Source of the DNA: Calothrix sp. PCC 6303
GTDB lineage: Bacteria > Cyanobacteriota > Cyanobacteriia > Cyanobacteriales > Nostocaceae
DNA: 64,000 nucleotides
Direction: 5' to 3'
Assembly (NCBI RefSeq): GCF_000317435.1
Contig: NC_019751.1
Coordinates: forward strand, 5,332,001-5,396,000
Shown in pieces: positions 55,133-64,000 of the stretch (positions within the stretch are counted from its first letter, which is position 1; every line of letters starts with the position of its first letter). Both the position numbers and the translations under genes were made by a program. The notes beneath the pieces are model-generated. The model saw nothing but the letters and a program-made list of their open reading frames with translations, searched no databases and was not told the DNA's origin.

Positions 55133-56433
55133 GTGGCTATATCTGCTGTAAGATAATCTATAAACTGACGGGCAGTTCTTCCCGAACGTCCATTGTGTCT
55201 AGTTGCCCATTGGAGTGCTTTAAATTCTAAATCTTCGTAGGCAATCTCAATTCCTGCTTCTGCTGCCAAATGATAGATAATTCCTAAGTATGTATCTTGG
55301 TCGGCAGGAGAAAATGTTAAAGTTAGACCGAAGCGATCGCTAAATGATAACTTCTCTTGTATTGTGTCCCAAGCGTGGACTTCATCATTATCTTTCGGTG
55401 CGGGACGATCAGCAAAGTATTCTCGAATTAGGTGACGACGGTTTGATGTGGCGTACACTACAACATTACGCGATCGCGCTGTCAAATTTCCCTCTAAAAC
55501 TACTTTCAATGCTTTAAAAGCATCGTCGTCTTCCTCAAAGGATAAATCATCGACGAAAATAATAAATTTTTGTGGTGCAGAACGTAATTTTTCAACGATT
55601 TGTGGTAAGTCTTTCAACTCAGATTTTCCCACTTCCAACAACCGCAACCCATCTTTCCCATATTCATTCAACAAAGCTTTGACTAAGGAAGATTTCCCAG
55701 AACCTCGACTTCCATAAAGTAATACATGCAATGCAGCTTCCCCTGCTAGGAGAAACTCAGTATTTTTCTGTAAAGCGGCTTTTTGGGATTCGTAACCCAC
55801 CAATTCATCTAATTTAATCCCATCAAAATGCTGAATTCCCTCCAGATTTTCCCCATTCCACCGCAGCGCTTGATATTGGGCAAATAACCCAACACCATAT
55901 TTCTGGTAAAAAGCTGCCAAGTCTTCGGTAATATCAATCCAATTTTCCGACTGCTGAAATTTCCCCATTAAGGATGCTTCGTGAGGTACATCTGTGTTTG
56001 CTTCCTCTAAATACCAAACGATGGGAGACACAGGTAAATTTATTGCATTTTGTACCCACATACTCAAAACAGCACAATTACATTCACTCAAATTTTGCAA
56101 TATGTGTAAATCATGGTGAACTGCGGCAATTAGGCTTGATGGGAGATTGCTAAATGATTGCTTTTGTGCCTGGTAAGAAAAAGGATTCTCTCTCCGCAGA
56201 ATTTCGGTGATGAGATAATTTTCCCAGTTTTGATTGTGTGCTGCTAATAAGTGAAAATAATTACCATAAGCCTGTAGGCATGATTGGACATCAACTTCTG
56301 CGTAACGTATAGCTTGCAACAGTTCAACAAAGGCTTTACCTACTTTTTGTGTCAATACTGATTGATAAAGCAACAAGGAAGCAGCTTGATTTTGAGTAAG
56401 TAGTACCTGGGAAATTGTCTGACTGTCCATCAC
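55096..56433 (-). CDS. DUF815-family AAA ATPase
   Basis: A 445-aa protein. An N-terminal helical region of about 200 residues precedes the P-loop ATPase: Walker A GSRGSGKS (241-248), Walker B IIFVDD (291-296), then NVVVYATSNRRHLIREYF and FSDRFGLTLTFSPADQDTY. These match DUF815 proteins, cytoplasmic AAA ATPases of unknown client. The expected end is near FIDYLTADI. The additional residues TGGVGEAGEVGR are encoded by the polypyrimidine repeat, so the natural stop seems to have been replaced by repeat DNA. Confidence 0.85.
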   Translation of the reverse strand: MMDSQTISQVLLTQNQAASLLLYQSVLTQKVGKAFVELLQAIRYAEVDVQSCLQAYGNYFHLLAAHNQNWENYLITEILRRENPFSYQAQKQSFSNLPSSLIAAVHHDLHILQNLSECNCAVLSMWVQNAINLPVSPIVWYLEEANTDVPHEASLMGKFQQSENWIDITEDLAAFYQKYGVGLFAQYQALRWNGENLEGIQHFDGIKLDELVGYESQKAALQKNTEFLLAGEAALHVLLYGSRGSGKSSLVKALLNEYGKDGLRLLEVGKSELKDLPQIVEKLRSAPQKFIIFVDDLSFEEDDDAFKALKVVLEGNLTARSRNVVVYATSNRRHLIREYFADRPAPKDNDEVHAWDTIQEKLSFSDRFGLTLTFSPADQDTYLGIIYHLAAEAGIEIAYEDLEFKALQWATRHNGRSGRTARQFIDYLTADIATGGVGEAGEVGR

Positions 56434-57389
56434 TTAATATTCAACATCTATGGTTAAATTGCGGCTAAACCCCTATGGCTTATTGTCTAGACTCAGGTGC
56501 CAAAGGTCAAGTAGGAATATTTGAGGGCATTAAATCTTCAGTTTTGCGAATATATTCCCATTTTCGATAACTCACTGCTTAGGAACGATCTGTAATTTTT
56601 GTTCACATATTAAAGGATAGTTATGAAGTTATCTCGGTTTGAGCGGTTATTTTAATATTTTTTTCGTGACGAAATAAAAAAAGTTGTAAAAGCTACAGAA
56701 AACTTTGATTTTGTTAGAATGTAAAGATTGTAATCTAAGTACCACAAGCTTTTGTAAGAAAATTATGAAACAAGTAGTCATAATTAACTACGTATGTCAG
56801 GAAATGCTAGAATTTACTTTCCTTACATGGAGACACTGAATATAGTTACACATACCCATGCCATTATTCCAAAGTAAATGTTTATCATTTTTAAGGGTAG
56901 ATTTTCGTAAAGAAATCTGTGACTTATCCGGAATCGGAAGCAAACTTTATGTACTTTGGATCTGTTGGCTAAATTTATGAATGATTTTAATCAGTATTTA
57001 TCATGAGAAAGTAGGTGAAAAAATTAATCAATAATTAATCGCAATTAGCATCAAGACAGCAGGGATTATTTTCAAAAATTTTCTATTATTTCGGCAATAG
57101 TATTTTGGAAAATAGCTGTGATTTTCAAGATAATTACTGGTGAAAATATCCAGCATACCTTCAGGAAATAGATATTTGGAGGCTGAGGAGTTTAGAATAT
57201 ATTTTTAATATAAAGTGAACCATTAAATGCCATTTTGGCAAGATTAAATTGTCAAAATAAGATATCAGTAGATAGTCAAAATCATGGTGAGTATTTATAT
57301 TAAGTTGCTATCTACCCTATTGCGATCATTCCAAGTCAGTTAATCAGATAGTCAATTTTTAAGTAATCATAGGATTTAGGGAATAATAC
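56434..57389. other. Gene-free gap upstream of the kinase/HopA1-like pair
   Basis: About 955 bp, AT-rich. The only short frames are a 10-codon one at 56623 and a 24-codon one at 56765-56839, neither with a ribosome-binding site or a Ser/Thr/Cys-rich core. No precursor-peptide gene was identified. Confidence 0.4.
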
Positions 57390-58625
57390 ATGGATTTATT
57401 ACTGTCTTCTCACAACGTTATTCAGTACCTGCAAGAATCAGGTCTGTGTAGCACAGAAGATAGCGCTGACGCTGATTCTGAGTTGCCACACAGTTATAAC
57501 AATCGAAATTTATTGGTGACTCTAGCTGGAAAAAGTCAACTGCTAGTTAAGCAAAAAAAGTATTTTGAATCTGATGTAACTATCCATGATTTTTTTAATG
57601 AGTGGCTATTATATCAACTGCTGAATAATTTTCCCGTTTTGGGAAATATTCCAGCAATTGCTTCATCATTAGTGCATTTCGATGAAGCAAATTCAATTTT
57701 GGTGCATAGTTATTTAAGCGAATACGAAGAACTTGGGTATACATATCAAAAAAACGGTTACTTTCCCACTGCGATAGCCACTGCAATTGGTAGTAACTTA
57801 GCAGCTTTGCATCGCATTACCTACAATCAGCGGGAATACCGTAATTTTATGTCGAGTTCTCCTGATGGAGGAATTCGTTATCAGCTTCATAATCCTGCCC
57901 AAGGAATAAGTATTATTACTCCAGAAATTTTTGGTAAAGTTCCTAAATCAGCTTTAGAATTTTACTTACGTAATCAGCGTTATGAAAACCTAGAAGCAGC
58001 AATTGCGGATTTAGCCTACGAATGGAATCCTAACTGTTTAACCCACAATGATTTACAGTTACAGAATATCCTCATCCATTCCCGGTGGCAGCAATTAGAT
58101 AACCCAGTCGTCAGATTCATTGATTGGGAAGCTTGTACGTGGGGGGATCCTGCTTTTGACTTAGGGACTACAATAGCTAGTTATTTACGGGTTTGGCTAA
58201 ATAGCTTGGTGGTAGATTCCACCTTGGGGTTAGAAGAATCCTTAAATTTAGCGATGATTCCTATATCTTGCCTACAGCCTTCAATTTTGGCATTGATTCG
58301 GGGATATGTGGATGCATTCCCTCAAATTTTGGAATACCATCAAGATTTTGTTTCCAGGGTGGTGCAATTTGCGGGGTTAGCTTTAATTAATCACTTAGAA
58401 GTGAAAATAAAGTATCAGCAGCACTTTGAGATTTCTGGTATTTCCATGTTGGAAGTTGCGAGAAAGCTAATTATTATGCCACAACAATCAGCTTTAACAG
58501 TATTTGGGATTGAGGAGTCAGAAGTGTTACCCACCCTAAGTAAATTTGAACAGGATTCAGAAACTGCACCTCAGCAGAATTTGCTGCGAATTTATTATGA
58601 AAAAACCCGTTTGCGGGGTTGTTAA
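57390..58625 (+). CDS. Aminoglycoside-phosphotransferase-like kinase
   Basis: A 411-aa protein with an APH/choline-kinase-type fold. The N-terminal lobe has NLLVTLAGKSQLLVKQKK, where a Lys could contact ATP. The C-lobe has the Brenner motif THNDLQLQNIL (His219, Asp221, Asn226) and FIDWEACTWGDPAFDLG (Asp245 as metal ligand). About 110 helical residues follow the kinase core. It is followed after 130 bp by a HopA1-like gene. The same pair of families forms class V lanthipeptide synthetases (kinase plus lyase), so a peptide-Ser/Thr kinase is one possibility. A small-molecule kinase is the other. Confidence 0.8.
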   Translation: MDLLLSSHNVIQYLQESGLCSTEDSADADSELPHSYNNRNLLVTLAGKSQLLVKQKKYFESDVTIHDFFNEWLLYQLLNNFPVLGNIPAIASSLVHFDEANSILVHSYLSEYEELGYTYQKNGYFPTAIATAIGSNLAALHRITYNQREYRNFMSSSPDGGIRYQLHNPAQGISIITPEIFGKVPKSALEFYLRNQRYENLEAAIADLAYEWNPNCLTHNDLQLQNILIHSRWQQLDNPVVRFIDWEACTWGDPAFDLGTTIASYLRVWLNSLVVDSTLGLEESLNLAMIPISCLQPSILALIRGYVDAFPQILEYHQDFVSRVVQFAGLALINHLEVKIKYQQHFEISGISMLEVARKLIIMPQQSALTVFGIEESEVLPTLSKFEQDSETAPQQNLLRIYYEKTRLRGC

Positions 58626-58755
58626 ATCAGTTAGCAGTTAGCAGCTACCAGTTAAAAGTTGCCACGGTTTTAGACTGAGGACTTTGACTGATAACAGGTA
58701 AATGTGGGGCATATTTTTGTGTCTCATAGTCTTCGTGTCTCCTTTTTAGACTATT

Positions 58756-59823
58756 ATGCAAAACACAACAAATATCCCTGCAATCTTACATGCGATCGCG
58801 TCCGAGATCAAAATCGAGTCAAATTTTTCACTTCAGCATCCCCAATACCAACCTTTCACCCTTTCACCAGAAGTTACAGAAAGGTTTAGGCAAAATTCCC
58901 AAGAGTTACAAGCTAAATTTTCCAAATTGATTTTACGTAACTTCATTTACGGAATTTACTTCAACGCATCCCTAAAATCATTTTTCAGCAATTCCAGTAA
59001 ATCCTCCAACAGCATCTATCCACTCCACCAAAACTTAGAAAATCATTCCCTCCATGGAATCGATGGGGAATTTTACGAAGCATTGCACAGCCACAACCAT
59101 GGTACAGGTTATTTCGATCCCGATTGGCAGGTATTACGAAGAGAACCTGATGGAAGTTTAGCAGTAATCAAAAGTGGCTTAACAATGTATGCTGAAACAG
59201 ACCATCATCTCGAAGCCAGCTTACCACAAGCTAAACGTGGGGATTTAATACCAGTCCTCCTACCCAAAAACCGTCTTCAAAATGGATTTTACATTGCCAT
59301 CGGCAACTGTGGACAACAAAAGCGAGAAGTAGGGCAGATATATTTTAACCTTTCATCTGCAGGTGCGATCGCACTCACGGATTTACTGACACTTCAACTC
59401 AACACCGCCAAAATCCCCTTTAGTTTACAGATACTCAGTCATCCAGCAGCCTTTGGACGTTATGATGCAGTGACACTTCACTTTGAAAAACCCCACTATC
59501 CAAACATCCACACAATATTAGAAACCATCTACCCAGAAATCCAACCATACTTATACACAGATATTCCCCTATTTAGTAAAAATTTAGCACCAGGAATCGG
59601 CTTAGTCGAAGAACCCATCCACAAACCCATACCCCAAGAAAGCTTTGGAATGAATCGTTGTCAAATTTTAGCGATCGCGCTTTTCGAGGCATGGCAAAAA
59701 GGTATAATTACCCCAGAAGAAAAAATCCGTCTGATTCAACACCACCTAAACGAATGGAGCGTAAACTTAGAATATCCCTACCTTAACCCCAACTCCGAAG
59801 ACATATACACAACAATAATTTAA
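58756..59823 (+). CDS. HopA1-family (T3SS effector HopA1-like) protein
   Basis: A 355-aa soluble protein. The stretch RNFIYGIYFNASLK, DGEFYEALHSHNHGTGYFDP, LTMYAETDHHL and GLVEEPIHKPIPQESFGMNR match cyanobacterial members of the HopA1 family. In class V lanthipeptide pathways a HopA1-like protein (LxmY type) acts as phospho-Ser/Thr lyase, and in Pseudomonas HopA1 is a type III effector. No type III secretion genes are present, and a cytoplasmic enzyme is more likely. It lies between the kinase-like gene and the DHNA-CoA thioesterase on the same strand, 21 bp from the latter. Confidence 0.8.
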   Translation: MQNTTNIPAILHAIASEIKIESNFSLQHPQYQPFTLSPEVTERFRQNSQELQAKFSKLILRNFIYGIYFNASLKSFFSNSSKSSNSIYPLHQNLENHSLHGIDGEFYEALHSHNHGTGYFDPDWQVLRREPDGSLAVIKSGLTMYAETDHHLEASLPQAKRGDLIPVLLPKNRLQNGFYIAIGNCGQQKREVGQIYFNLSSAGAIALTDLLTLQLNTAKIPFSLQILSHPAAFGRYDAVTLHFEKPHYPNIHTILETIYPEIQPYLYTDIPLFSKNLAPGIGLVEEPIHKPIPQESFGMNRCQILAIALFEAWQKGIITPEEKIRLIQHHLNEWSVNLEYPYLNPNSEDIYTTII

Positions 59824-59844
59824 AATGTTTTAGTTAAACCCTTA

Positions 59845-60246
59845 ATGGCATTCACCCATCAATACACAATTAGATTTTCAGATACAGATGCAGCAGGAGT
59901 AGTATACTTTGCCAACGTCCTCAACTTTTGCCACGAAGCCTACGAAGAATCATTAACAGCATCAGGAATTAACCTCAAACAATTCTTCAGCAACCCAGAA
60001 ATAGCCATTCCCATTACCCATACAACCGTAGACTTTTATCGTCCCATGTATTGCGGCGACAAAATCGGTATAGAACTCACACCCCAGCAACTAGACATCA
60101 ACAGATTTGAAATCACTTATCAAATCACATCCCCCCAAAGCATCATCAGCATTGCCACCACCAAACACATCTGTATCAACCCCATCACCCGCAGCAAAAT
60201 CGAACTTCCCCAACAAATCAGTAACTGGATACAAACCACCTCCTAA
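59845..60246 (+). CDS. 1,4-dihydroxy-2-naphthoyl-CoA thioesterase (hotdog fold)
   Basis: A 133-aa hotdog-fold protein with FSDTDAAGVVYFANVLNFCH, where Asp15 is the expected catalytic residue, and YRPMYCGDKIGIEL. This is the 4-hydroxybenzoyl-CoA thioesterase-type enzyme (Synechocystis slr0204) that releases DHNA from its CoA ester in phylloquinone synthesis. The convergent men genes immediately downstream support this specificity. Its start is 21 bp after the HopA1-like stop, so cotranscription is likely. Confidence 0.92.
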   Translation: MAFTHQYTIRFSDTDAAGVVYFANVLNFCHEAYEESLTASGINLKQFFSNPEIAIPITHTTVDFYRPMYCGDKIGIELTPQQLDINRFEITYQITSPQSIISIATTKHICINPITRSKIELPQQISNWIQTTS

Positions 60247-60333
60247 ACCCCTCTCCCTCCTCTCTTCCTCTCCCTACTCTCTTCCTCTCCCTCCTCTCTG
60301 CGTAACTCCGCGCTTCCTCCGCGCCACTCTGCG
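60247..60333. repeat. Short polypyrimidine and REP-like stretch between convergent genes
   Basis: CTCTTCCTCTCCCT repeats lead into CTCTGCGTAACTCCGCG and CCTCCGCGCCACTCTGCG, a dispersed motif common in cyanobacteria. It separates the thioesterase and menE stops and may serve as terminator. Confidence 0.55.
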
Positions 60334-61641
60334 TTAAAATATTTTATTATCCTCCACCATCTCCACCACCAAACGACGATTCACCTTCCCCCCCTCATTC
60401 CGTGGTAAACTCGACACAGCCACCCAAAACTTCGGCACCTTAAAGCGACTCAACCTCAACATTCCCGCCAAACCCGAACAATCAGTAAACTTCGGCACAT
60501 AGACAGCCGTAACCACCTCACCCCAATACCCATCAGCAACCCCCACCACACAAACATCCAGTACCATTCCTGTATTCCTGATAGCAGCTTCCACCTCACC
60601 AGCAAAAACATTTTCACCACCAGTAATAATTTTATCGCTGTCACGACCAACAACAGTTAAATAACCCTCTGCATCCAAGCAACCCAAATCATCAACCTGT
60701 AAATAATCATTAACTTTTCCCCCACTAAAATCATATTCATGGTAGTAACCCAGCATTAAAGAAGAAGCTGAAACTCGGAGACTTCCCCCTTGATTTACTA
60801 TCACCGATGCATGAGGTAAAATTTGACCACAACCAACTTTCCCCCTTAAAAAATCCTCTGGTTTCATTGTCACAATTTGGGAAGCAGTTTCCGTCATCCC
60901 ATAAGTTGGTGCTAATCTAATTTGGTAAAACCTGGCTTTTTCCAGTATCTCATCCCATGCGGGCGCGCCACCCAATAATACAGTTTTAAATTGACGTAAC
61001 CAACCAATACCTTCCGAACTTTCCAACAATCTTTGTAACTGCGTGGGGACTAAAGAAGTAAAAAAATCCATATTAGGAACTTGGTAACTCACAACTTCCT
61101 TAAAAGGTACAACTAGCAACTTTCCCCTAGTGATAAATACACGCAAAAACTGCATCAACCCACTAACGTGATACAAAGGTAAAACGCATACAGAATTAAC
61201 CTGACAAATCTGGAAAAACTCTCCAAAACCCTTAACAGAAGAACTTAAAGTTTCCCAAGTATGCACCGCGAACTTAATATTTCCCGAAGTTCCACCAGTG
61301 GGAATCATAATTAAAGGTGTATGATGGGAAAAATTGGAAGATTGAGAAACAGATTTAACGGAATAATTGATATCCCCAAAAATTACATCTGGTTGCACCA
61401 AATCCAAAACATATTCCCATTCACTTTCACCCCAATCAGGATTACATAAAAACAGATGGGATTTAGCCGCACAAACACCAATAAAACTCGCTAAAAATTT
61501 CCAAGGTTCCCTTTCACAAATAATTACCTTCTTTGGAATATCAGCACTCAACTGAGAATATACTTCCTCAGCTACAACCTGATATTCCTCAAGCAAATTA
61601 TCCTGAAGAAAACCTCTAAACTCAGTCAAAAGTTCCATCAT
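60334..61641 (-). CDS. menE: 2-succinylbenzoate-CoA ligase
   Basis: A 435-aa acyl-adenylating enzyme, shorter than most of its superfamily, as is usual for MenE. The P-loop IMIPTGGTSGNIK (TGGTSG 115-120), the A5 motif PTYGMTETASQIV and the hinge region GRDSDKIITGGENVFAGEVE are present, with the catalytic Lys expected near the end (GGKVNRR). It activates o-succinylbenzoate to its CoA thioester. Its ATG overlaps the menC stop by four bases, so the two are translationally coupled. Confidence 0.93.
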   Translation of the reverse strand: MMELLTEFRGFLQDNLLEEYQVVAEEVYSQLSADIPKKVIICEREPWKFLASFIGVCAAKSHLFLCNPDWGESEWEYVLDLVQPDVIFGDINYSVKSVSQSSNFSHHTPLIMIPTGGTSGNIKFAVHTWETLSSSVKGFGEFFQICQVNSVCVLPLYHVSGLMQFLRVFITRGKLLVVPFKEVVSYQVPNMDFFTSLVPTQLQRLLESSEGIGWLRQFKTVLLGGAPAWDEILEKARFYQIRLAPTYGMTETASQIVTMKPEDFLRGKVGCGQILPHASVIVNQGGSLRVSASSLMLGYYHEYDFSGGKVNDYLQVDDLGCLDAEGYLTVVGRDSDKIITGGENVFAGEVEAAIRNTGMVLDVCVVGVADGYWGEVVTAVYVPKFTDCSGLAGMLRLSRFKVPKFWVAVSSLPRNEGGKVNRRLVVEMVEDNKIF

Positions 61642-62582
61642 ACATTTTCTTGAAAACTATTTGGCAGGCGAAGTCCCCCAAATGTTTCCGTAGTAAACCA
61701 GTGATTCACACCAAAACCCACCGCATATCCTGGATGAGACAACTCCCCCGCTAACTGCAACGCAGCTTTTCTTCCCACACTGGTTTCAAACACTGAAGAA
61801 AACACCACATCAAGGGGATTTTCCCTCAAAAATCGCCGTAATCGAGATGGAGAACCAATAATTCCCGGCTTAATTACAAAAATACCGCGCCAACCGCCTT
61901 CATAGCAACTAGCTAAATCACGGAGTGAAGCCACTGATTCATCCAACGCGATCGCGCTACAATAGCAACGGCTTAACCCTAAAGTTTTTTCAAATTCCCA
62001 GACTGGAAGCGGTTGTTCAATAAACTCAATTTTACCTAATAAAGCTTCACATCTTTCCAACCAGATACTTGCTGCATCATAACTCAAACCCCCATTTGCA
62101 TCGAGTCGCAATTTGGCAGTCTTTGGTAAGGTTTCGATAAGTAAATCCAGAATTTCTAACTCTTCCTCAACCTCACCCACAGCAATTTTCCACTTCCAGG
62201 TATCATATTTCTCCAACCCTTCTCCAACTGATAGCGCAGCTTTTCCAGTTGGTAACAACCCGCAAAACTTCAAATTAGCAGCTTCTTTTTCATCAAATAA
62301 AGCAGATTCAAACCCAAATTGACAAGCGGGTAATTCATCTGGGATAGCATAAATCATCTCCATTGTAATTTGACTTGGCAACTGTTGACAAAAACTCAAA
62401 GCTGCTGACAAACTTTCTGAACCAAACCAAGGAATTGGGGCAATTTCACCATTATATTCTTTACCCGTATCATCCGCCAAATGGATAATTATTCCCTCCC
62501 GCAACTCCCAACTTCCATGACTTGTTTTTAAAGGGGATGAAAAACTTCGGGAATATTCAGAAAAACTAAATTTATAAGACAT
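61638..62582 (-). CDS. menC: o-Succinylbenzoate synthase
   Basis: Starting at the ATG complementary to 62580-62582 the protein is 314 aa and begins MSYKFSFSEYSR. The longer frame from 62654 would overlap menA by 59 bases and adds a hydrophobic segment foreign to the family. Enolase-superfamily residues are visible: Lys in WKWKIAVG, Asp in LRLDANGG, Glu in IEFIEQPL, Asp in IALDES and Lys in FVIKPG. It dehydrates SHCHC to o-succinylbenzoate. It is 13 bp from menA and overlaps menE. Confidence 0.93.
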   Translation of the reverse strand: MSYKFSFSEYSRSFSSPLKTSHGSWELREGIIIHLADDTGKEYNGEIAPIPWFGSESLSAALSFCQQLPSQITMEMIYAIPDELPACQFGFESALFDEKEAANLKFCGLLPTGKAALSVGEGLEKYDTWKWKIAVGEVEEELEILDLLIETLPKTAKLRLDANGGLSYDAASIWLERCEALLGKIEFIEQPLPVWEFEKTLGLSRCYCSAIALDESVASLRDLASCYEGGWRGIFVIKPGIIGSPSRLRRFLRENPLDVVFSSVFETSVGRKAALQLAGELSHPGYAVGFGVNHWFTTETFGGLRLPNSFQENV

Positions 62583-62595
62583 CTGGAAAGTCTTC

Positions 62596-63501
62596 TTAAA
62601 CAACAAACCCCAAACCAAACAACAAGCAGCACCAAAAATGTACCGCAACCGCAATAAACTTAGAATTACTCACCCTATCCGGTTGCTGATGATATTGTTG
62701 AACATGACGACACAACTTCACGGCAAACGGTACACTTACCCAACTTAATAACGTCCAAATTGGGAAATATCCCAACACCACAAACATCAAACTCAAAACA
62801 TAAATACTAATAGTTGCCAAAATCAGAACCTGTGAACCCCTAGCAGTTCCCAACCTGACAATCGGTGAATACTTGCCAGCAGCTAAATCATCCTCAACTT
62901 GATGAAAATGAGAGCAAAATAAAATTAAACTTGTGGCAATTCCCACAATAATTGAAGCTACCAAACTACCAACCGAAAAACTTTGAACCTGACTATAATA
63001 TGCTGCACTAACAGCCAAAGGACCAAAGGCAAAAAAACAGAGAATCTCTCCCAAGCCTTGATATCCTAGCCTAAAAGGAGGACCCTGATAAACATAACCC
63101 AAACAGCAACATAACAAAATCATCACCATCACAGTTAAATCTTGTTGCCACCAGGTAATCATCAATATTCCCAGCAAACCCAAAAATAAAGATAAATTTC
63201 CTAACCAATAAATCAAAGACTTATTACCAGTGATGTTTACCAAAGAATGATGTTTGTTTTCATCAATCCCTGTTTCCGCATCAAAAACATCATTACTGAA
63301 ATTTTCCCAGATCAAAATTAAAATTGCCGACCCTAAAAATACACTAAAAGTTAGACTTTGAAACACTTTTGTTTCGGCGTAAGCTACCATAGATCCTACC
63401 CAAATCGGCATAATAGCTACACTGTACATTGGTGGCTTCATTGCCGCCATCCATAACTTCTTATTCTGGTTTTCAGGATATGTAATCAGCTTTATAGTCA
63501 T
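62596..63501 (-). CDS. menA: 1,4-dihydroxy-2-naphthoate phytyltransferase
   Basis: An integral membrane UbiA-type prenyltransferase of about 301 aa from the ATG complementary to 63499-63501 (an ATG nine bases earlier, at 63510, is possible). Motifs: LWMAAMKPPMYSVAIMPIWVG, then NFSNDVFDAETGID with the Mg2+-binding N/D-D-x-x-D, and FCSHFHQVEDDLAAGK as the second acidic motif. About eight to nine helices. It transfers the phytyl chain to DHNA for phylloquinone (vitamin K1) of photosystem I. First gene of the menA-menC-menE operon. Confidence 0.93.
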   Translation of the reverse strand: MTIKLITYPENQNKKLWMAAMKPPMYSVAIMPIWVGSMVAYAETKVFQSLTFSVFLGSAILILIWENFSNDVFDAETGIDENKHHSLVNITGNKSLIYWLGNLSLFLGLLGILMITWWQQDLTVMVMILLCCCLGYVYQGPPFRLGYQGLGEILCFFAFGPLAVSAAYYSQVQSFSVGSLVASIIVGIATSLILFCSHFHQVEDDLAAGKYSPIVRLGTARGSQVLILATISIYVLSLMFVVLGYFPIWTLLSWVSVPFAVKLCRHVQQYHQQPDRVSNSKFIAVAVHFWCCLLFGLGFVV

Positions 63502-63796
63502 CCTAATCAACTTTTAATTATGAAAAATTTTTTGCCTTGGATCGCCAGATAAAAATATATCTTGATGACTTTAGTAAAATGCACATCAAATAATACATTT
63601 TTTAATCATTGTTCATATATAAAATTTGCCAATCTATGATAAGTAACTCCTAAAAATCCCGATTCAGATCAACAGTTACACTACAACATAAACTTTACGC
63701 TGGTGAAATAGTAGCAGTTTATGTTACCTGTAGAAATACGACCCTGATCACTCTTTAGGAAGATAACTTCAAAAAAGTTTACTATTTTTTAGATCC

Positions 63797-64000
63797 ATGA
63801 CAGTTTCTCCATGTTACTCAGGCTTTTTTGTCCATAGTAAAGAAATATATCAATTTTTCTTAGCTGTTAAGGAAAAATGTATCCGTAATAACTGCACACA
63901 AATCGCTAGTGTTTCACTAGAAATTGACTGTGTTGATCCACTCCTAGTCTTGGATAAATTGACACATCCCAATCAGTTAAACTTTTATTGGGAAAATCAA
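63797..64000 (+). CDS. menF: Isochorismate synthase (5' part, runs off the window)
   Basis: The ATG at 63797 opens a frame of exactly 68 codons to the window end. The N-terminus has SPCYSGFFVHSKEIYQFF and, at the end, HPNQLNFYWEN, a sequence typical of the start of cyanobacterial isochorismate synthases. Divergent position next to menA supports the call. The catalytic part is outside the window. The 295-bp menA-menF gap should hold divergent promoters. Confidence 0.78.
   Translation, partial: MTVSPCYSGFFVHSKEIYQFFLAVKEKCIRNNCTQIASVSLEIDCVDPLLVLDKLTHPNQLNFYWENQ

Noticed and set aside
54903-55156. Two overlapping plus-strand frames rich in Pro, Ser and Leu
   Set aside because: They are produced by the polypyrimidine tandem repeat and have no start signals.
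56765-56839. 24-codon frame considered as a lanthipeptide precursor for the kinase/HopA1-like pair
   Set aside because: Only one Cys, two Thr and no Ser, and no leader/core organisation or ribosome-binding site.

Overview
The window looks like chromosomal DNA of a filamentous, probably nitrogen-fixing cyanobacterium of the Nostocales (Calothrix, Rivularia or Nostoc-like). The evidence is the many HIP1 octamers (GCGATCGC), the low GC content, a protein with the Mo-nitro_C domain, phylloquinone (men) genes, a VTE5-type phytol kinase relative, and the dispersed hairpins and REP-like repeats typical of that group. The genus is inference. No rRNA, tRNA or CRISPR array was seen.

Layout. 1-5.2 kb: 5' part of a GH57 glycosidase, a cation/H+ antiporter (cax), a histidine-kinase relic, a secreted peptidoglycan-binding protein and a YvlD-type membrane protein. 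5.2-7.35 kb: a DUF1345 gene killed by a nonsense codon and by a complete 1461-bp IS4-type insertion sequence whose ends and target duplication can be read. 7.36-19.8 kb: solute-binding lipoprotein, tRNA-dihydrouridine synthase, a 50-aa protein, CPA1 antiporter, His/Gly-rich secreted protein, phytol kinase-like protein, YidD, TerB/Mo-nitro_C protein, GCS2-type ligase and an FHA-GAF-adenylate cyclase. 19.8-28.6 kb: VanZ/LamG-like protein, a second CAX homologue that lacks both catalytic glutamates, a 1129-aa GMC oxidoreductase-hydrolase fusion, and long gaps holding a miniature transposable element family.

28.6-44.8 kb is the most interesting part. It holds a three-gene operon (a response-regulator receiver fused through one membrane helix to an HlyD-type adaptor, a PelF-like glycosyltransferase, and a spherulin-4/Sph3-like glycosidase), then a divergent polytopic protein, a GalE epimerase with a C-terminal MshEN-like tandem motif, a 1689-aa RTX protein with CBM9-like modules and a polysaccharide-deacetylase core, a YvcK protein, and a polytopic, possibly PelG-like protein broken by a frameshift. 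Together these resemble the parts list of the bacterial Pel and fungal galactosaminogalactan systems (epimerase, polymerase, flippase, glycosidase, deacetylase). A cationic amino-sugar exopolysaccharide is proposed here as inference.

44.9-64 kb: DMT transporter, aroE, an alpha/beta hydrolase, mazG, three tandem signal-less peptidoglycan-binding paralogues, proA, a ParE-type toxin-antitoxin pair, a DUF815 ATPase ending in a polypyrimidine repeat, a kinase/HopA1-like pair that recalls class V lanthipeptide synthetases, and the phylloquinone cluster: DHNA-CoA thioesterase, menE, menC, menA and the divergent start of menF.
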